DNA of 64,000 bases, from contig JARLHV010000094.1 of assembly GCA_031292055.1 (NCBI GenBank), positions 1 to 64,000 of the forward strand, written 5' to 3'. A model generated the notes under the pieces. It saw nothing but the letters and a program-made list of their open reading frames with translations, had not been told where the DNA came from and ran no database searches. The first letter of the stretch is position 1. Every line of letters begins with the position of its first letter. Position numbers and translations under genes: made by a program. This stretch comes from Desulfosporosinus sp. (GTDB lineage: Bacteria; Bacillota; Desulfitobacteriia; Desulfitobacteriales; Desulfitobacteriaceae). Of the stretch, positions 54,541 to 63,434 are shown in pieces.

Positions 54541-55722
54541 ATGAGAGACGTTGTTATTGTGAGTGCTGTGCGTACCCCAGTAGGTTCTTTCTGTGGTACT
54601 TTAGGCCAAATGCCAGCCGCTGAGCTAGGTGCAATTGCCATTAAAGAAGCTATGCTCAGAGCAGGAATTACCCCTGACCAAGTTGATGAGGTTATTATGG
54701 GTAATGTACTTCAAGGTGCACTAGGCCAAAATCCCGCTCGTCAAGCATCTATTAAAGCTGGAATTCCTCAGGAAGTTCCTTCATGGACACTTAATAAAGT
54801 ATGTGGGTCCGGAATTAAATCTGTAGTTTGTGCTGCCCAGGCCATTATAGCAGGGGATGCTGACATTGTTGTAGCTGGCGGGATGGAAAGCATGTCTCTG
54901 GCACCTTATGCGCTTCCTAAAGCTCGTACAGGCTATCGGATGGGCAATGGCACTCTCGTTGATACCATGATTAATGATGGCTTAACGGATGCCATGCACA
55001 ATATTCACATGGGCTTGACGGCTGAAAATATCGCCGAACAGTTCAATATTTCCCGTGAAGAACAAGACCATTATGCAGTATCCAGTCAAAATCGTGCCGA
55101 AGTGGCTATCAAAGCTGGCAAATTTAACGAGGAAATCGTATCTGTGTCCATTCCACAACGTAAAGGAGATCCTGTTGTTGTCTCCCAAGACGAATTTCCA
55201 CGTTTTGGCGCAACTTATGAAGCTCTTGCTAAATTACGAGGTGCCTTTAAAAAAGATGGAACGGTTACTGCTGGAAATGCATCGGGAATTAATGATGGAG
55301 CTGCTGCCGTCGTCGTTATGGCAAAAGAGAAAGCTATCGAATTAGGCCTAACCCCTCTTGCGACTATCACGTCATGGGGTTCGGCAGGTGTTGATCCGCT
55401 AATTATGGGGACAGGCCCTATCCCGGCAAGCCGCAAAGCCTTAAAAAAAGCTGGATTAAAAATTGAAGATATGGACGTCGTAGAAGCCAACGAAGCATTT
55501 GCTTCGCAAACTTTGAGAGTTGCTCAAGAGTTACAACTTGATATGGGGAAGACGAATGTGAACGGTGGAGCGATTGCTATAGGTCATCCAGTGGGTGCTT
55601 CTGGAACCCGTATTCTGGTGACATTACTTCATGAAATGAAGCGCAGTAATGCTCATCGTGGTTTAGCAACGTTATGTATTGGTGGCGGACAAGGTATTGC
55701 GATGATCGTGGAACGGCCATAA
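54541..55722 (+). CDS. thlA: acetyl-CoA acetyltransferase (thiolase)
   Basis: A 393-residue biosynthetic thiolase that makes or cleaves acetoacetyl-CoA. The nucleophilic C88 is in [11 protein letters not shown], the His of GHPVGASG is near 348, and the second Cys is in [11 protein letters not shown] near 382. I start it at ATG 54541 behind GAAGGAGA; an in-frame ATG at 54520 overlaps the binding site. It closes the C4 acyl-CoA run and is followed by a terminator. Confidence 0.94.
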   Translation: MRDVVIVSAVRTPVGSFCGTLGQMPAAELGAIAIKEAMLRAGITPDQVDEVIMGNVLQGALGQNPARQASIKAGIPQEVPSWTLNKVCGSGIKSVVCAAQAIIAGDADIVVAGGMESMSLAPYALPKARTGYRMGNGTLVDTMINDGLTDAMHNIHMGLTAENIAEQFNISREEQDHYAVSSQNRAEVAIKAGKFNEEIVSVSIPQRKGDPVVVSQDEFPRFGATYEALAKLRGAFKKDGTVTAGNASGINDGAAAVVVMAKEKAIELGLTPLATITSWGSAGVDPLIMGTGPIPASRKALKKAGLKIEDMDVVEANEAFASQTLRVAQELQLDMGKTNVNGGAIAIGHPVGASGTRILVTLLHEMKRSNAHRGLATLCIGGGQGIAMIVERP

Positions 55723-55801
55723 GATAATCTTAAACCTCAATTCTCTTGACTGAAGTATAACTATCTCAAACGGTAGTTCGTCGAATCTGCTGACTCAGCT
55801 T

Positions 55802-55842
55802 AAACTTGCAAAGCATTGCTTTGCAAGTTTTTCTGTTTTTAA
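55802..55842 (+). terminator. terminator after thlA
   Basis: AAACTTGCAAAGCA (55802-55815) and its inverted copy 55817-55830 form a palindromic stem that continues into TTTTTCTGTTTTT. Confidence 0.85.
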
Positions 55843-55998
55843 GGGAATAATAAATTGACAAACGCGTTATATTTTTGTGTAAGTAAACATTATGAAAGCA
55901 GGAATTTGTTTATTTGCACAGAATAATGATTACTATGAGCATTATTATCATGCGCGGTTCGGCAATAGCTGTCGGATTATTAAGAGGAGGTTATTTTA

Positions 55999-57009
55999 AT
56001 GAGTTTAAAAGTAGCAATTAATGGTTTTGGTAGAATTGGTCGACTCACTCTGCGTGCCACCTTAAATCAATCTCTCCCCTTTGAAGTGGTGGCCGTCAAT
56101 GATTTAGGAAGTCCCGATTTATTAGCCCATTTGTTCAAGTATGATTCAGTTCACGGAATCTTGCCTAATTCAGTGGAAATTGATGGTCACACGATGATCA
56201 TTGATGGTAAACGTATTGAAATTTTAGCAGAAAAAAATCCTCTGGATTTACCATGGAGTAAACTCGGAGTAGACCTCGTGATTGAGTCGACGGGCCGGTT
56301 TACGAAGCGGGACGCTGCAGCCCAACATCTGACCGCAGGTGCCAAAAAAGTTGTTATCTCTGCTCCGGCTAAAAATGAGGATATCACGATTGTCATGGGA
56401 GTTAACGACGATAAATATGATCCGCAGAAGCACCATGTTATTTCAAATGCTTCTTGTACAACCAACTGCCTTGCTCCTGTAGCTAAGGTTTTACTTGATG
56501 CCTTCGGGATTGAACAAGGGATGATGACAACGACCCATTCCGTTACCAATGATCAACGCATCTTGGACCTGGAGCATTCAGATTGGCGCAGATCCAGGGC
56601 CGCTTATCAATCTATGATTCCAACGACTACGGGTGCTGCCAAAGCGGTTACCCTTGTCATCCCAGAATTAGAAGGTAAAATGAATGGACTGGCTGTGCGG
56701 GTTCCGACGCCGAATGTATCCTTGATTGATTTTGTAGCTAATTTAACCAAACCGACCAGCAAAGAGGAAGTAAACGCCACTTTACGTCAAGCTGCAGACG
56801 GTAAACTAAAGGGAATTCTTGAGTATTGTGAGTTACCCTTAGTCTCCCACGACTTTAATGGAAACCCGGCCAGTTCCATAGTCGATGCCTTGTCGACCAT
56901 GATGATTGGAGATCGCATGCTTAAAGTATTGGCTTGGTACGATAATGAATGGGGCTATTCAAACCGCATTTTGGATCTGGTGAAGCTTATTGTAGCGAAA
57001 GGATTGTAG
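55999..57009 (+). CDS. gap: glyceraldehyde-3-phosphate dehydrogenase
   Basis: A 336-residue NAD-dependent type [14 protein letters not shown] is the dinucleotide site, C153 in [12 protein letters not shown] is catalytic, and [11 protein letters not shown] follows. GAGGAGG precedes ATG 55999, and TTGACA at 55855-55860 may be part of its promoter, although the -10 is poor. pyk follows 18 bp downstream, giving a gap-pyk-regulator operon. Confidence 0.95.
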   Translation: MSLKVAINGFGRIGRLTLRATLNQSLPFEVVAVNDLGSPDLLAHLFKYDSVHGILPNSVEIDGHTMIIDGKRIEILAEKNPLDLPWSKLGVDLVIESTGRFTKRDAAAQHLTAGAKKVVISAPAKNEDITIVMGVNDDKYDPQKHHVISNASCTTNCLAPVAKVLLDAFGIEQGMMTTTHSVTNDQRILDLEHSDWRRSRAAYQSMIPTTTGAAKAVTLVIPELEGKMNGLAVRVPTPNVSLIDFVANLTKPTSKEEVNATLRQAADGKLKGILEYCELPLVSHDFNGNPASSIVDALSTMMIGDRMLKVLAWYDNEWGYSNRILDLVKLIVAKGL

Positions 57010-57027
57010 GTTTAGGAGGGGATTACC

Positions 57028-58761
57028 ATGAGAAGGACTAAAATTGTCTGTACTATTGGTCCGGCAAGTGACTCCAAGCCAAAGGTTCAAGCTCTTTTAG
57101 CTGCAGGTATGGATGTAGCTCGCCTGAATTTTTCACACGGGACCCATGAGGAACATGGCCGTAGAATTGCTGTTTTAAAAGAGGAAGCTGCTAGGATTGG
57201 CAAGCATCTAGGTATCCTTCTCGATACCAAAGGGCCGGAAGTACGAACTGGAATAGTTCCCGAAGCGGGTATTACTCTTGAAAACGGCTCGGGATTTACT
57301 TTGGACACAGATCTAAGCCTTGGAGATCAACACCGGGTTGGAATCACCTATACTAACTTATGGAAGCAGGTTAAGCAAGGTACCCATATTCTCATTGATG
57401 ACGGTCAAATCGATTTAGAAGTAACTTCTGTAGACAGCGAAATTATTCAAACTATTATTCGAAACGGTGGAGTTTTGAAGTCGCAAAAAGGGGTTAATGT
57501 TCCAGGTGCGCTCATCGACTTACCCGCCGTCACTGAAAAGGATATCGACGATATTCGCTTTGGTATTTCCCTGGGGATTGACTTTATCGCTGCCTCGTTT
57601 ACACGTAAGGCCTCCGATGTTTTGGATGTGCGTAGGGTCGTTGAAGATATGGGAGCGGATGTCCATATTATTGCTAAGATTGAAAGTCAAGAAGGGTTAA
57701 ACAACTTAGACGCTATTCTTGAAGTGGCCGATGGACTAATGGTTGCCCGCGGAGATCTTGGCGTAGAAATTCCGGTTGAAGAGGTTCCTAGCAGTCAGAA
57801 GGACATGATTCGGAAATGCAATTTATTAGGCAAACCCGTTATTGTTGCAACTCAAATGCTGGACTCGATGATACGTCAACCACGGCCTACCCGAGCAGAG
57901 GCAAGTGATGTAGCTAACGCAATTTTGGACGGAACGGATGCTATTATGTTATCAGGTGAAACAGCGGCTGGTCTTTTTCCCATTGAAGCTGTTCAGATGA
58001 TGGATAAAATAGCTAAACGTACCGAACAGACCGCTTTGGATAATCAGGCTAACCGTCATCCACAACTGAATGTAGCTGAGGCCATAAGTTTTGCAAGTTA
58101 CACTATAGCTAAAGATCTGGAAGCTGTTGCCATTATTACACCCACGCATTCGGGCTTGACTTCGCGTATGATCTCTAAATACCGTCCCATTGCCTTGATT
58201 ATCGCCGCAACTCCCTATGATACAACCGCAAGGAAACTATCCTTGCAATGGGGTGTTCAACCTCTTCTTGTTCCTCAAAGTTCAGGAACTGATCAAATGT
58301 TGTTAGTAGCTGTGAACGCCTCTTTAAATCAAAACTATGTTCATTCGGGAGATGTGGTGGTCATCACTGCGGGTGTTCCGATTGGCCAAGTTGGCTCTAC
58401 AAATATGATCAAAGTTCAAATCTTAGGGAATATTTTAGCCAGAGGAACGGGAATTGGCAGAAAGTCCTATTCTGGGTTGGCACGCAAAGTCCAATCTCCG
58501 GATAAAGACGCTTTCGAAGATGGAGATATTCTGATTGCAGAGACTACTGATGCGAGCTTTGTACCACTAATTGCCCGTGCCGGAGCGTTAGTTGTCGTAG
58601 AGGGTGGTTTAACATCACATGCTGCTATTGTCGCCTTACAATTTGGGATTCCGGCTATCGTCGGTGCTCCAGAAGCTTTTGCCAAGGTATCTAACGGTCA
58701 GACCTTGACGGTTGATGCTTTGAGCGGCGTGATGTATGAAGGTTGTGTCAGTATTCTCTAA
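57028..58761 (+). CDS. pyk: pyruvate kinase with C-terminal PEP-utiliser domain
   Basis: A 577-residue pyruvate kinase, about 100 residues longer than the E. coli form because of a C-terminal PEP-synthase-like phosphohistidine domain (GGLTSHAAIVALQFGIPAIVG near 538). The catalytic domain has RLNFSHG, the LLDTKGPEVRTG motif and MVARGDLGVEIP. This extra domain is usual in Bacilli and many Clostridia. AGGAGGGG precedes ATG 57028. The next gene is a DeoR regulator 27 bp on. Confidence 0.94.
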   Translation: MRRTKIVCTIGPASDSKPKVQALLAAGMDVARLNFSHGTHEEHGRRIAVLKEEAARIGKHLGILLDTKGPEVRTGIVPEAGITLENGSGFTLDTDLSLGDQHRVGITYTNLWKQVKQGTHILIDDGQIDLEVTSVDSEIIQTIIRNGGVLKSQKGVNVPGALIDLPAVTEKDIDDIRFGISLGIDFIAASFTRKASDVLDVRRVVEDMGADVHIIAKIESQEGLNNLDAILEVADGLMVARGDLGVEIPVEEVPSSQKDMIRKCNLLGKPVIVATQMLDSMIRQPRPTRAEASDVANAILDGTDAIMLSGETAAGLFPIEAVQMMDKIAKRTEQTALDNQANRHPQLNVAEAISFASYTIAKDLEAVAIITPTHSGLTSRMISKYRPIALIIAATPYDTTARKLSLQWGVQPLLVPQSSGTDQMLLVAVNASLNQNYVHSGDVVVITAGVPIGQVGSTNMIKVQILGNILARGTGIGRKSYSGLARKVQSPDKDAFEDGDILIAETTDASFVPLIARAGALVVVEGGLTSHAAIVALQFGIPAIVGAPEAFAKVSNGQTLTVDALSGVMYEGCVSIL

Positions 58762-58788
58762 AGTTAAGTTAAGCGAAGGAGGGAGATC

Positions 58789-59538
58789 GTGAGTTCTGAA
58801 AGGCAGGATGAGATTCATTTCTTACTCCAAGAATATAGAAATTTAAGCGTAATAGAATTGGCGCAGCGGTTTAAAGTATCTGAAATGACAATCCGTCGAG
58901 ATCTCAAGAATCTTGCTGCGTTGGGTTTAATTCAACGTGAACACGGACGAGCGATCTATCCTCCTGTGCCAATGGATACTTTATTAATGATGAGTATGGG
59001 AGAGGCTGAACGTGAGAAAGCCAGAATTGGACATTTAGCCGCAACTCTGATTACAGAAGGAGATTCAATCATTTTAGATGCGGGGACTACAACCCTGGCG
59101 GTTGCCCAAGCTTTGAACACAAAATGTACCGTGATTACCAATTCATTGCCCATTGCCAGTGTTCTTGGTAATCGTGAGGGAATTACCGTACTGATGACTG
59201 GAGGAGAAGTGCGAAGCGGCACCTTCGCACTTGTCGGGCCGATGGCAAGATCCGTTTTCAAGGGCTTCAATGCTGATAAATTGTTCTTAGGAGCCACAGG
59301 AGTAGACATTGAACGTGGTTTGTCGACAGCCAACGTGTTAGAATCTGAAGTTAAACAAGCCATGCTCAGTGTGGCCAAAGAGGTTATCCTTGTTACGCAC
59401 AGCGCCAAGATTGGGCAAGTTAGCTTTCATACCTTTGCCCGCTGGGACAGCATCCACATACTTGTGACAGACACTGATCTTCCCTCTCCTATCGCGAAAG
59501 AGCTCGAAAATAGAGGCGTAAAAGTATTACTTGCTTAA
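58789..59538 (+). CDS. DeoR-family transcriptional regulator
   Basis: A 249-residue sugar-responsive regulator. A winged helix-turn-helix fills residues 1-60 (LSVIELAQRFKVSEMTIRRDLKNLAALGLIQREHG), and the DeoR C-terminal phosphosugar-binding domain follows (DAGTTTLAVAQAL, LGATGVDIERGL). GTG 58789 follows GGAGGGAG. Being in one transcript with gap and pyk, it probably controls them in response to a glycolytic phosphosugar, a role played by CggR in Bacillus. That role is inferred. Confidence 0.88.
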   Translation: MSSERQDEIHFLLQEYRNLSVIELAQRFKVSEMTIRRDLKNLAALGLIQREHGRAIYPPVPMDTLLMMSMGEAEREKARIGHLAATLITEGDSIILDAGTTTLAVAQALNTKCTVITNSLPIASVLGNREGITVLMTGGEVRSGTFALVGPMARSVFKGFNADKLFLGATGVDIERGLSTANVLESEVKQAMLSVAKEVILVTHSAKIGQVSFHTFARWDSIHILVTDTDLPSPIAKELENRGVKVLLA

Positions 59539-59574
59539 CAGAAGTGGTGTTACGCAGCGGCAGGGGGCTGACTG

Positions 59575-59630
59575 ATAAAGAAAACGAGTATAGTATAATG
59601 AGATACTATACTCGTTTTCTTTATTTTCTG
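59575..59630. terminator. 21-bp bidirectional terminator
   Basis: Perfect inverted arms at 59575-59595 and 59604-59624 (ATAAAGAAAACGAGTATAG...) with an 8-base loop, and T-rich sequence on both sides. It ends the gap-pyk-deoR transcript and serves the converging small gene. Confidence 0.88.
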
Positions 59631-59644
59631 GCCAAATGTACTCT

Positions 59645-59917
59645 CTATTCTGAGCTAATGTGACGTTTAAATCCTTCAAGGTCGTGGCTAAAACTTCCTG
59701 TATTAGTCATCTGATCATCAATTGTATCCTTGTCGAGGGTACTGTGGGCACGGCCGTTTAAGACATCAATTAGTCCCGCTTCCTGTAGTTCACTCGCAAT
59801 TTCAAAGAGTGATTCTCGTTGCTTACGAGGTAAACGATTGACGAATCGATTGATTTTTACTGGGGGGACAAGATTTCGAAATTTAACTCCTCCATATTTC
59901 ATAATACGTTCCGGCAA
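59645..59917 (-). CDS. small hypothetical protein, 90 residues
   Basis: An unrecognised soluble minus-strand protein starting at TTG 59917, with AAGGAGGAGG at plus 59925-59935 as a strong ribosome binding site. The N-terminus is basic (MPERIMKYGGVKFRNLVPPV), a helical centre follows (RKQRESLFEIASELQEAG), and the tail is acidic and polar (DKDTIDDQMTNTGSFSHDLEG). There is no signal peptide. It is divergent from the MBL gene at 60126. Confidence 0.6.
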   Translation of the reverse strand: MPERIMKYGGVKFRNLVPPVKINRFVNRLPRKQRESLFEIASELQEAGLIDVLNGRAHSTLDKDTIDDQMTNTGSFSHDLEGFKRHISSE

Positions 59918-60050
59918 AAATATCCTCCTCCTTAATATACTGAAAGTAACTTATATTATTATTTGTCTAAGTGTCAAAACAAATACGTTTTAAAATAGAG
60001 GTATTTTTATTTAATTGTCGAAGAAAAATAAATGTAACAGATAAGACAGT

Positions 60051-60100
60051 AAACGTGCTGTCTGTTCTAGCCATAATGGGAAAGAACAGACAGCACGTTT
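60051..60100 (+). promoter_or_regulatory. 18-bp perfect hairpin in front of the MBL gene
   Basis: AAACGTGCTGTCTGTTCT (60051-60068) is exactly inverted at 60083-60100, with a 14-base loop. It ends 10 bp before the GGAGG ribosome binding site, has no T-tract, and could regulate access to the start or be an operator. Confidence 0.5.
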
Positions 60101-60125
60101 GCCTTGGATGGAGGAAATAATCCTA

Positions 60126-60791
60126 GTGTTAGTTACTGACGGCGTACATATGATTGAAGGAGTAAAGGGAGCCCATAGTTATCTTGTGACAGGTTCTCAT
60201 TTAATTTTGGTTGATACTGGTTTACCCGGTCAAGAACATCAAATTTGTAACTATCTCAGTGCTATAGGCATAGACCCTGCTACTATCGAAGGCATTGTGC
60301 TTACCCATTTTGACGTGGATCATGTTGGAAGCGTTGTGGCCATGCAGAGATTTTCAAAATGTCCCATTTATGCGCACGCTCTTGAGATACCTTATATCCA
60401 AGGCCAAAAAAAACGTCTTGGTATCAAACAGTGGTTACCAATGGTCACCCGACCAGTTTGTGGAAAGCTGATTCCTCCCACGGATCTTCGTCCTTTGGTT
60501 GATGGGGAATTATTCGAAGAGTGGGAAATCATCCATACGCCCGGCCATACCCCAGGCCATATTACACTTTATCGTAATGGTATTGCGATTGTTGGAGATC
60601 TCTTTCAGGGTGGAGAGATTCGCTTAGCTCCAAGTTATCTTACCTGGAACGCAGATAAATTAAAAGAGTCTGCCCAAGCCGTGATTGAGCGTCCCCTGCG
60701 CTGGATTTTGCCCGGACACGGACCTGCAACTCCGGCAGCGAGCCATTGGCTTGACAAACTGCAGAAAACACTAAGAAGCAGAAGCCGTTAA
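60126..60791 (+). CDS. MBL-fold metallo-hydrolase
   Basis: A 221-residue metallo-beta-lactamase-fold enzyme, probably hydrolysing a thioester or phosphoester, substrate unknown. The zinc signature is THFDVDHVG near 64, with a following HTPGHTPGH near 138, GDLF near 156 and LPGHGP near 196. I start it at GTG 60126, behind GGAGG 60110-60114; an in-frame ATG at 60099 lies inside the hairpin. The hairpin at 60051-60100 precedes it. Confidence 0.8.
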   Translation: MLVTDGVHMIEGVKGAHSYLVTGSHLILVDTGLPGQEHQICNYLSAIGIDPATIEGIVLTHFDVDHVGSVVAMQRFSKCPIYAHALEIPYIQGQKKRLGIKQWLPMVTRPVCGKLIPPTDLRPLVDGELFEEWEIIHTPGHTPGHITLYRNGIAIVGDLFQGGEIRLAPSYLTWNADKLKESAQAVIERPLRWILPGHGPATPAASHWLDKLQKTLRSRSR

Positions 60792-60839
60792 CAGTTGATG
60801 ATTTAAGAGAAAAAGTGAGTGTTCTCTTTGCTAACAATT

Positions 60840-61034
60840 TTATTGTATCGGAGGATTCTCAGTACCCGGAACCTTGTTCAGGGCATCTTGGATTTGTCCA
60901 CGAATAAAGGACAAATACTCCTGGCGCAATGCCTCTTGTTCAGCGCGCTCCCATTCTTGTAGGCCAACGGACTTCTGCAGCCTCGAGAGCTCGTTAATTC
61001 GCTCGATAATTACGTTAATAGGTGAAGTACTCAA
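60840..61034 (-). CDS. DUF896 (YnzC-like) small protein
   Basis: A 64-residue protein resembling Bacillus YnzC: IIERINELSRLQK, then EEALRQEYLSFIRGQIQDALNKV-type residues that mark the DUF896 helical hairpin. TTG 61034 starts it, with AAAGGAG at plus 61045-61051. The function is not established. It converges with the MBL gene, with only 48 bp between them. Confidence 0.8.
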   Translation of the reverse strand: MSTSPINVIIERINELSRLQKSVGLQEWERAEQEALRQEYLSFIRGQIQDALNKVPGTENPPIQ

Positions 61035-61164
61035 AGCAAGATTCTCCTTTCATCGAACTATTTTAACAGGTTGTATTAAGTGTGTTTTTTACCACATATT
61101 ATAGCATATTAGCAGAAATAATAGCGAATTTATTCCTAAGCTGATGAATGGATGTTATACCTAG

Positions 61165-61187
61165 TAGGGGCACGATGTATCGTGCCC
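61165..61187. repeat. short palindromic element GGGGCACGAT...ATCGTGCCC
   Basis: GGGCACGA (61168-61175) is inverted at 61180-61187. A related TAAGGGCACGATG run occurs on the minus strand around 39137-39147. These could be copies of a dispersed intergenic palindrome, but two imperfect copies are weak evidence. Confidence 0.35.
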
Positions 61188-61256
61188 ATTTCTGGAGGCA
61201 ATTTTAAAGGATAAGTTGTAGAATGATCATTAGTGAAAACTGAAGGAGGGTGCAAT

Positions 61257-61667
61257 ATGGGATTGTCTGCTAAAACGAGTTTCCGTGTTCGTTATGCTGA
61301 AACAGATCAAATGGGTATTGTTTATCATGCTAATTATCTTGTTTGGTTTGAAGTTGGTAGGTCAGAACTTTTCCGGGAGTTAAATCTTCCTTATACTCAA
61401 TTTGAGGAACAAGGTTTAGGTTTGGCAGTTATCGAGGCCAGTTGCCGTTACCGAAAACCCTCCCGTTACGATGATGAGCTTGTTATTATTACTGAAATAG
61501 ATCACATGTCTTCGCGAACAGCGAGTTTTTCATACCAAGTTTACCGTGAAGAGACTCTTTTGGCAGAAGGTAAAACAGTGCACGTTTTTCTTAATAAAGA
61601 AGGCCGTCCTGTAGATGTTCGAAAGTACGCAATATGGCCACTTTTACAATCGATTCTCGAAAAATAA
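61257..61667 (+). CDS. acyl-CoA thioesterase (YbgC/FadM type)
   Basis: A 136-residue hot-dog-fold thioesterase. The catalytic pocket motif RYAETDQMGIVYHANYLVWFEVGR with its Asp is the 4HBT signature near residues 13-36. AAGGAGG selects ATG 61257, with an upstream in-frame ATG at 61233 inside the binding-site region. It probably hydrolyses short or medium acyl-CoA or phenylacyl-CoA; the substrate is not certain. It is monocistronic. Confidence 0.87.
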   Translation: MGLSAKTSFRVRYAETDQMGIVYHANYLVWFEVGRSELFRELNLPYTQFEEQGLGLAVIEASCRYRKPSRYDDELVIITEIDHMSSRTASFSYQVYREETLLAEGKTVHVFLNKEGRPVDVRKYAIWPLLQSILEK

Positions 61668-61731
61668 ACGAATGCTTCAACTCCTGACCATATGATATTT
61701 ATATAGAGACATATATTTATTGATATATCTA

Positions 61732-61773
61732 TTGTATTCCTTTACCTCTTATGGTATTATGTATACATAATAC
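61732..61773 (+). promoter_or_regulatory. promoter overlapped by a 20-bp perfect palindrome
   Basis: TTGTAT (61732-61737), 17 bp, TATTAT (61755-61760). The palindrome GTATTATGTATACATAATAC (61754-61773) covers the -10 and start site and is the shape of an operator for a dimeric repressor. Confidence 0.6.
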
Positions 61774-61791
61774 AAAGAGAGAAGGGATTTT

Positions 61792-61920
61792 ATGTTTCTT
61801 GTAACATGGATCGAAGGCGAAGAAGTTAATTACCGGCTTGTCAAGAATCAGGAACTTCCAGCACTGATGGTTGCTACCGCTCTTGGGAAACATGCAATCA
61901 TTCAAAAATTAGCATCTTAA
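61792..61920 (+). CDS. small hypothetical protein, 42 residues
   Basis: ATG 61792, behind GAAGGGA, encodes a 42-residue protein (MFLVTWIEGEEVNYRLVKNQ...) that ends at TAA 61918-61920. It has its own promoter, a possible operator and a terminator 55 bp after the stop, so it behaves as an independent gene. No family is recognised. A mixture of short strands and a C-terminal helix is likely. Confidence 0.6.
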   Translation: MFLVTWIEGEEVNYRLVKNQELPALMVATALGKHAIIQKLAS

Positions 61921-61975
61921 GGCAATGTACATGCTTAGAATTATTTTCCCTGGTTAGGATTTTTAGATAGTGACG

Positions 61976-62010
61976 AAATGTCCATCATAATGATGGACAT
62001 TTATTTTTTT
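61976..62010 (+). terminator. terminator after the small gene
   Basis: AAATGTCCATCA (61976-61987) pairs with TGATGGACATTT (61991-62002) and runs into TATTTTTTT. Confidence 0.88.
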
Positions 62011-62180
62011 GTATTATTACTGGCTAAGCTTATTTTTCTCAAAATGATAATTTAAGAGAGTTATTCTGGGTCAGCCTAAGTTTAGGATGCTTGCACAACA
62101 CCAAGAGCTTGGAATTTCTCATTTAGCTTGTTATAATATAGCGATGCCTTGGCACTATTGATATAGGAGGTTGCACTTTC

Positions 62181-63434
62181 TTGAAACTCATCACTGCCTT
62201 TCTCCTGACCATTTTTTTAGTAGTTAGTGTTACACCCGCAGGATTTGCCGCCTCAAATGAAGCACCGCCTCAGGTACATGGTGAGGCTGCCTACTTGATT
62301 GATGTAAAGTCCGGTCAAACCCTCTTTATGAAAAATCCTAATGAACCACTGGCTCCGGCAAGCACCACGAAAATTATGACCGGATTATTGGCAATTGAAC
62401 ATGGAAACTTGAATGACACAGTCACAGCGAGTTCGACAATGCTTAATAATAAACTCGTTTATGGTACGCAAATTTATCTTAAGCCTGGGGAAAAAATGCT
62501 GTTGAAAGACCTTCTGTATGCTATGTTTTTAAACTCTGCCAATGATGCTGCTGTCACTGTTGCTGAACATATTGGCGGCGACTTACCTCACTTTGTAGCT
62601 ATGATGAATCAGCGTGCCCTTGAAATTGGAGCCACTCAGACCCATTTTCTTAATCCAAGTGGTTTAACGGAGACGGGGCACGTCACTACGGCTCACGATC
62701 TTGCTCTTATTGCACGTGTCGCTTATCAAAATCCCTTGTTTGCTCAGTATGTCCGTACCAAATCACAAACTATCTCCAGATCAGAGCCGGATCTTCCTGA
62801 GCTAATGGTCAATGAAAACAAGTTGTTATGGAGAGACTCTGCAGTTGATGGCATTAAGACAGGCTACACGGCTGCAGCTCAAAACTGTTTGGTTGCGTCT
62901 GTGACTAAGGACGGACGTCAATTCATCGGTGTGATCCTTAAATCTCCAGGAGGCGAGATCTACACAGATATGCAGGCTATGTTTGAGTATGGTTTTACGC
63001 AGTCGAAAGATACCGTGTTTAAGCCTGCCGGTGCAGTCCTAGCAACGATTAAGGTGAATGATGAACCAGTTAATTTAATTCTCGATAATCCAATTATGAT
63101 GACCCAAAAACTTGACGATCAGAGTTCAACCTTAAGCTTACATGTAGTTCCAGCTTATACTACTCCCCCTGTTTCAGTAGAAGAGGGGCAAGTTGTTGCT
63201 CATGTCGAAGTTTTGGATGGGAAAACACTTTTAAATACTTTTCCATTAAAATCTGCTCGGACTATTCAGCCCCAAACCCAAAATAAGACTGGGATTTCAG
63301 ATTATCTACTTAGGTTTGGTGGATTTATACTCGTGGGAGTCGTTTTATCATTTACCCTAGGCCTGAAATTATACGCCGAACGCCTAGGCCGAAGACAAGC
63401 CCGGTTTACTAGAAGAAGGGAGTCCAACCAGTGA
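62181..63434 (+). CDS. dacF: D-alanyl-D-alanine carboxypeptidase (DacF/PBP5 type)
   Basis: A 417-residue class of low-molecular-mass PBP that trims the stem pentapeptide of peptidoglycan. A signal peptide covers about residues 1-24 with cleavage after FAA. Active-site motifs are S61-x2-K64 (STTK), S119-A-N121 and K226-T-G. A C-terminal membrane segment follows about 378-400 and a short basic tail. TTG 62181 starts it behind AGGAGG. Bacillus dacF is forespore-specific. Here the stop overlaps the following ytvI-like start by 4 bp, so both are probably made together. Confidence 0.92.
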   Translation: MKLITAFLLTIFLVVSVTPAGFAASNEAPPQVHGEAAYLIDVKSGQTLFMKNPNEPLAPASTTKIMTGLLAIEHGNLNDTVTASSTMLNNKLVYGTQIYLKPGEKMLLKDLLYAMFLNSANDAAVTVAEHIGGDLPHFVAMMNQRALEIGATQTHFLNPSGLTETGHVTTAHDLALIARVAYQNPLFAQYVRTKSQTISRSEPDLPELMVNENKLLWRDSAVDGIKTGYTAAAQNCLVASVTKDGRQFIGVILKSPGGEIYTDMQAMFEYGFTQSKDTVFKPAGAVLATIKVNDEPVNLILDNPIMMTQKLDDQSSTLSLHVVPAYTTPPVSVEEGQVVAHVEVLDGKTLLNTFPLKSARTIQPQTQNKTGISDYLLRFGGFILVGVVLSFTLGLKLYAERLGRRQARFTRRRESNQ

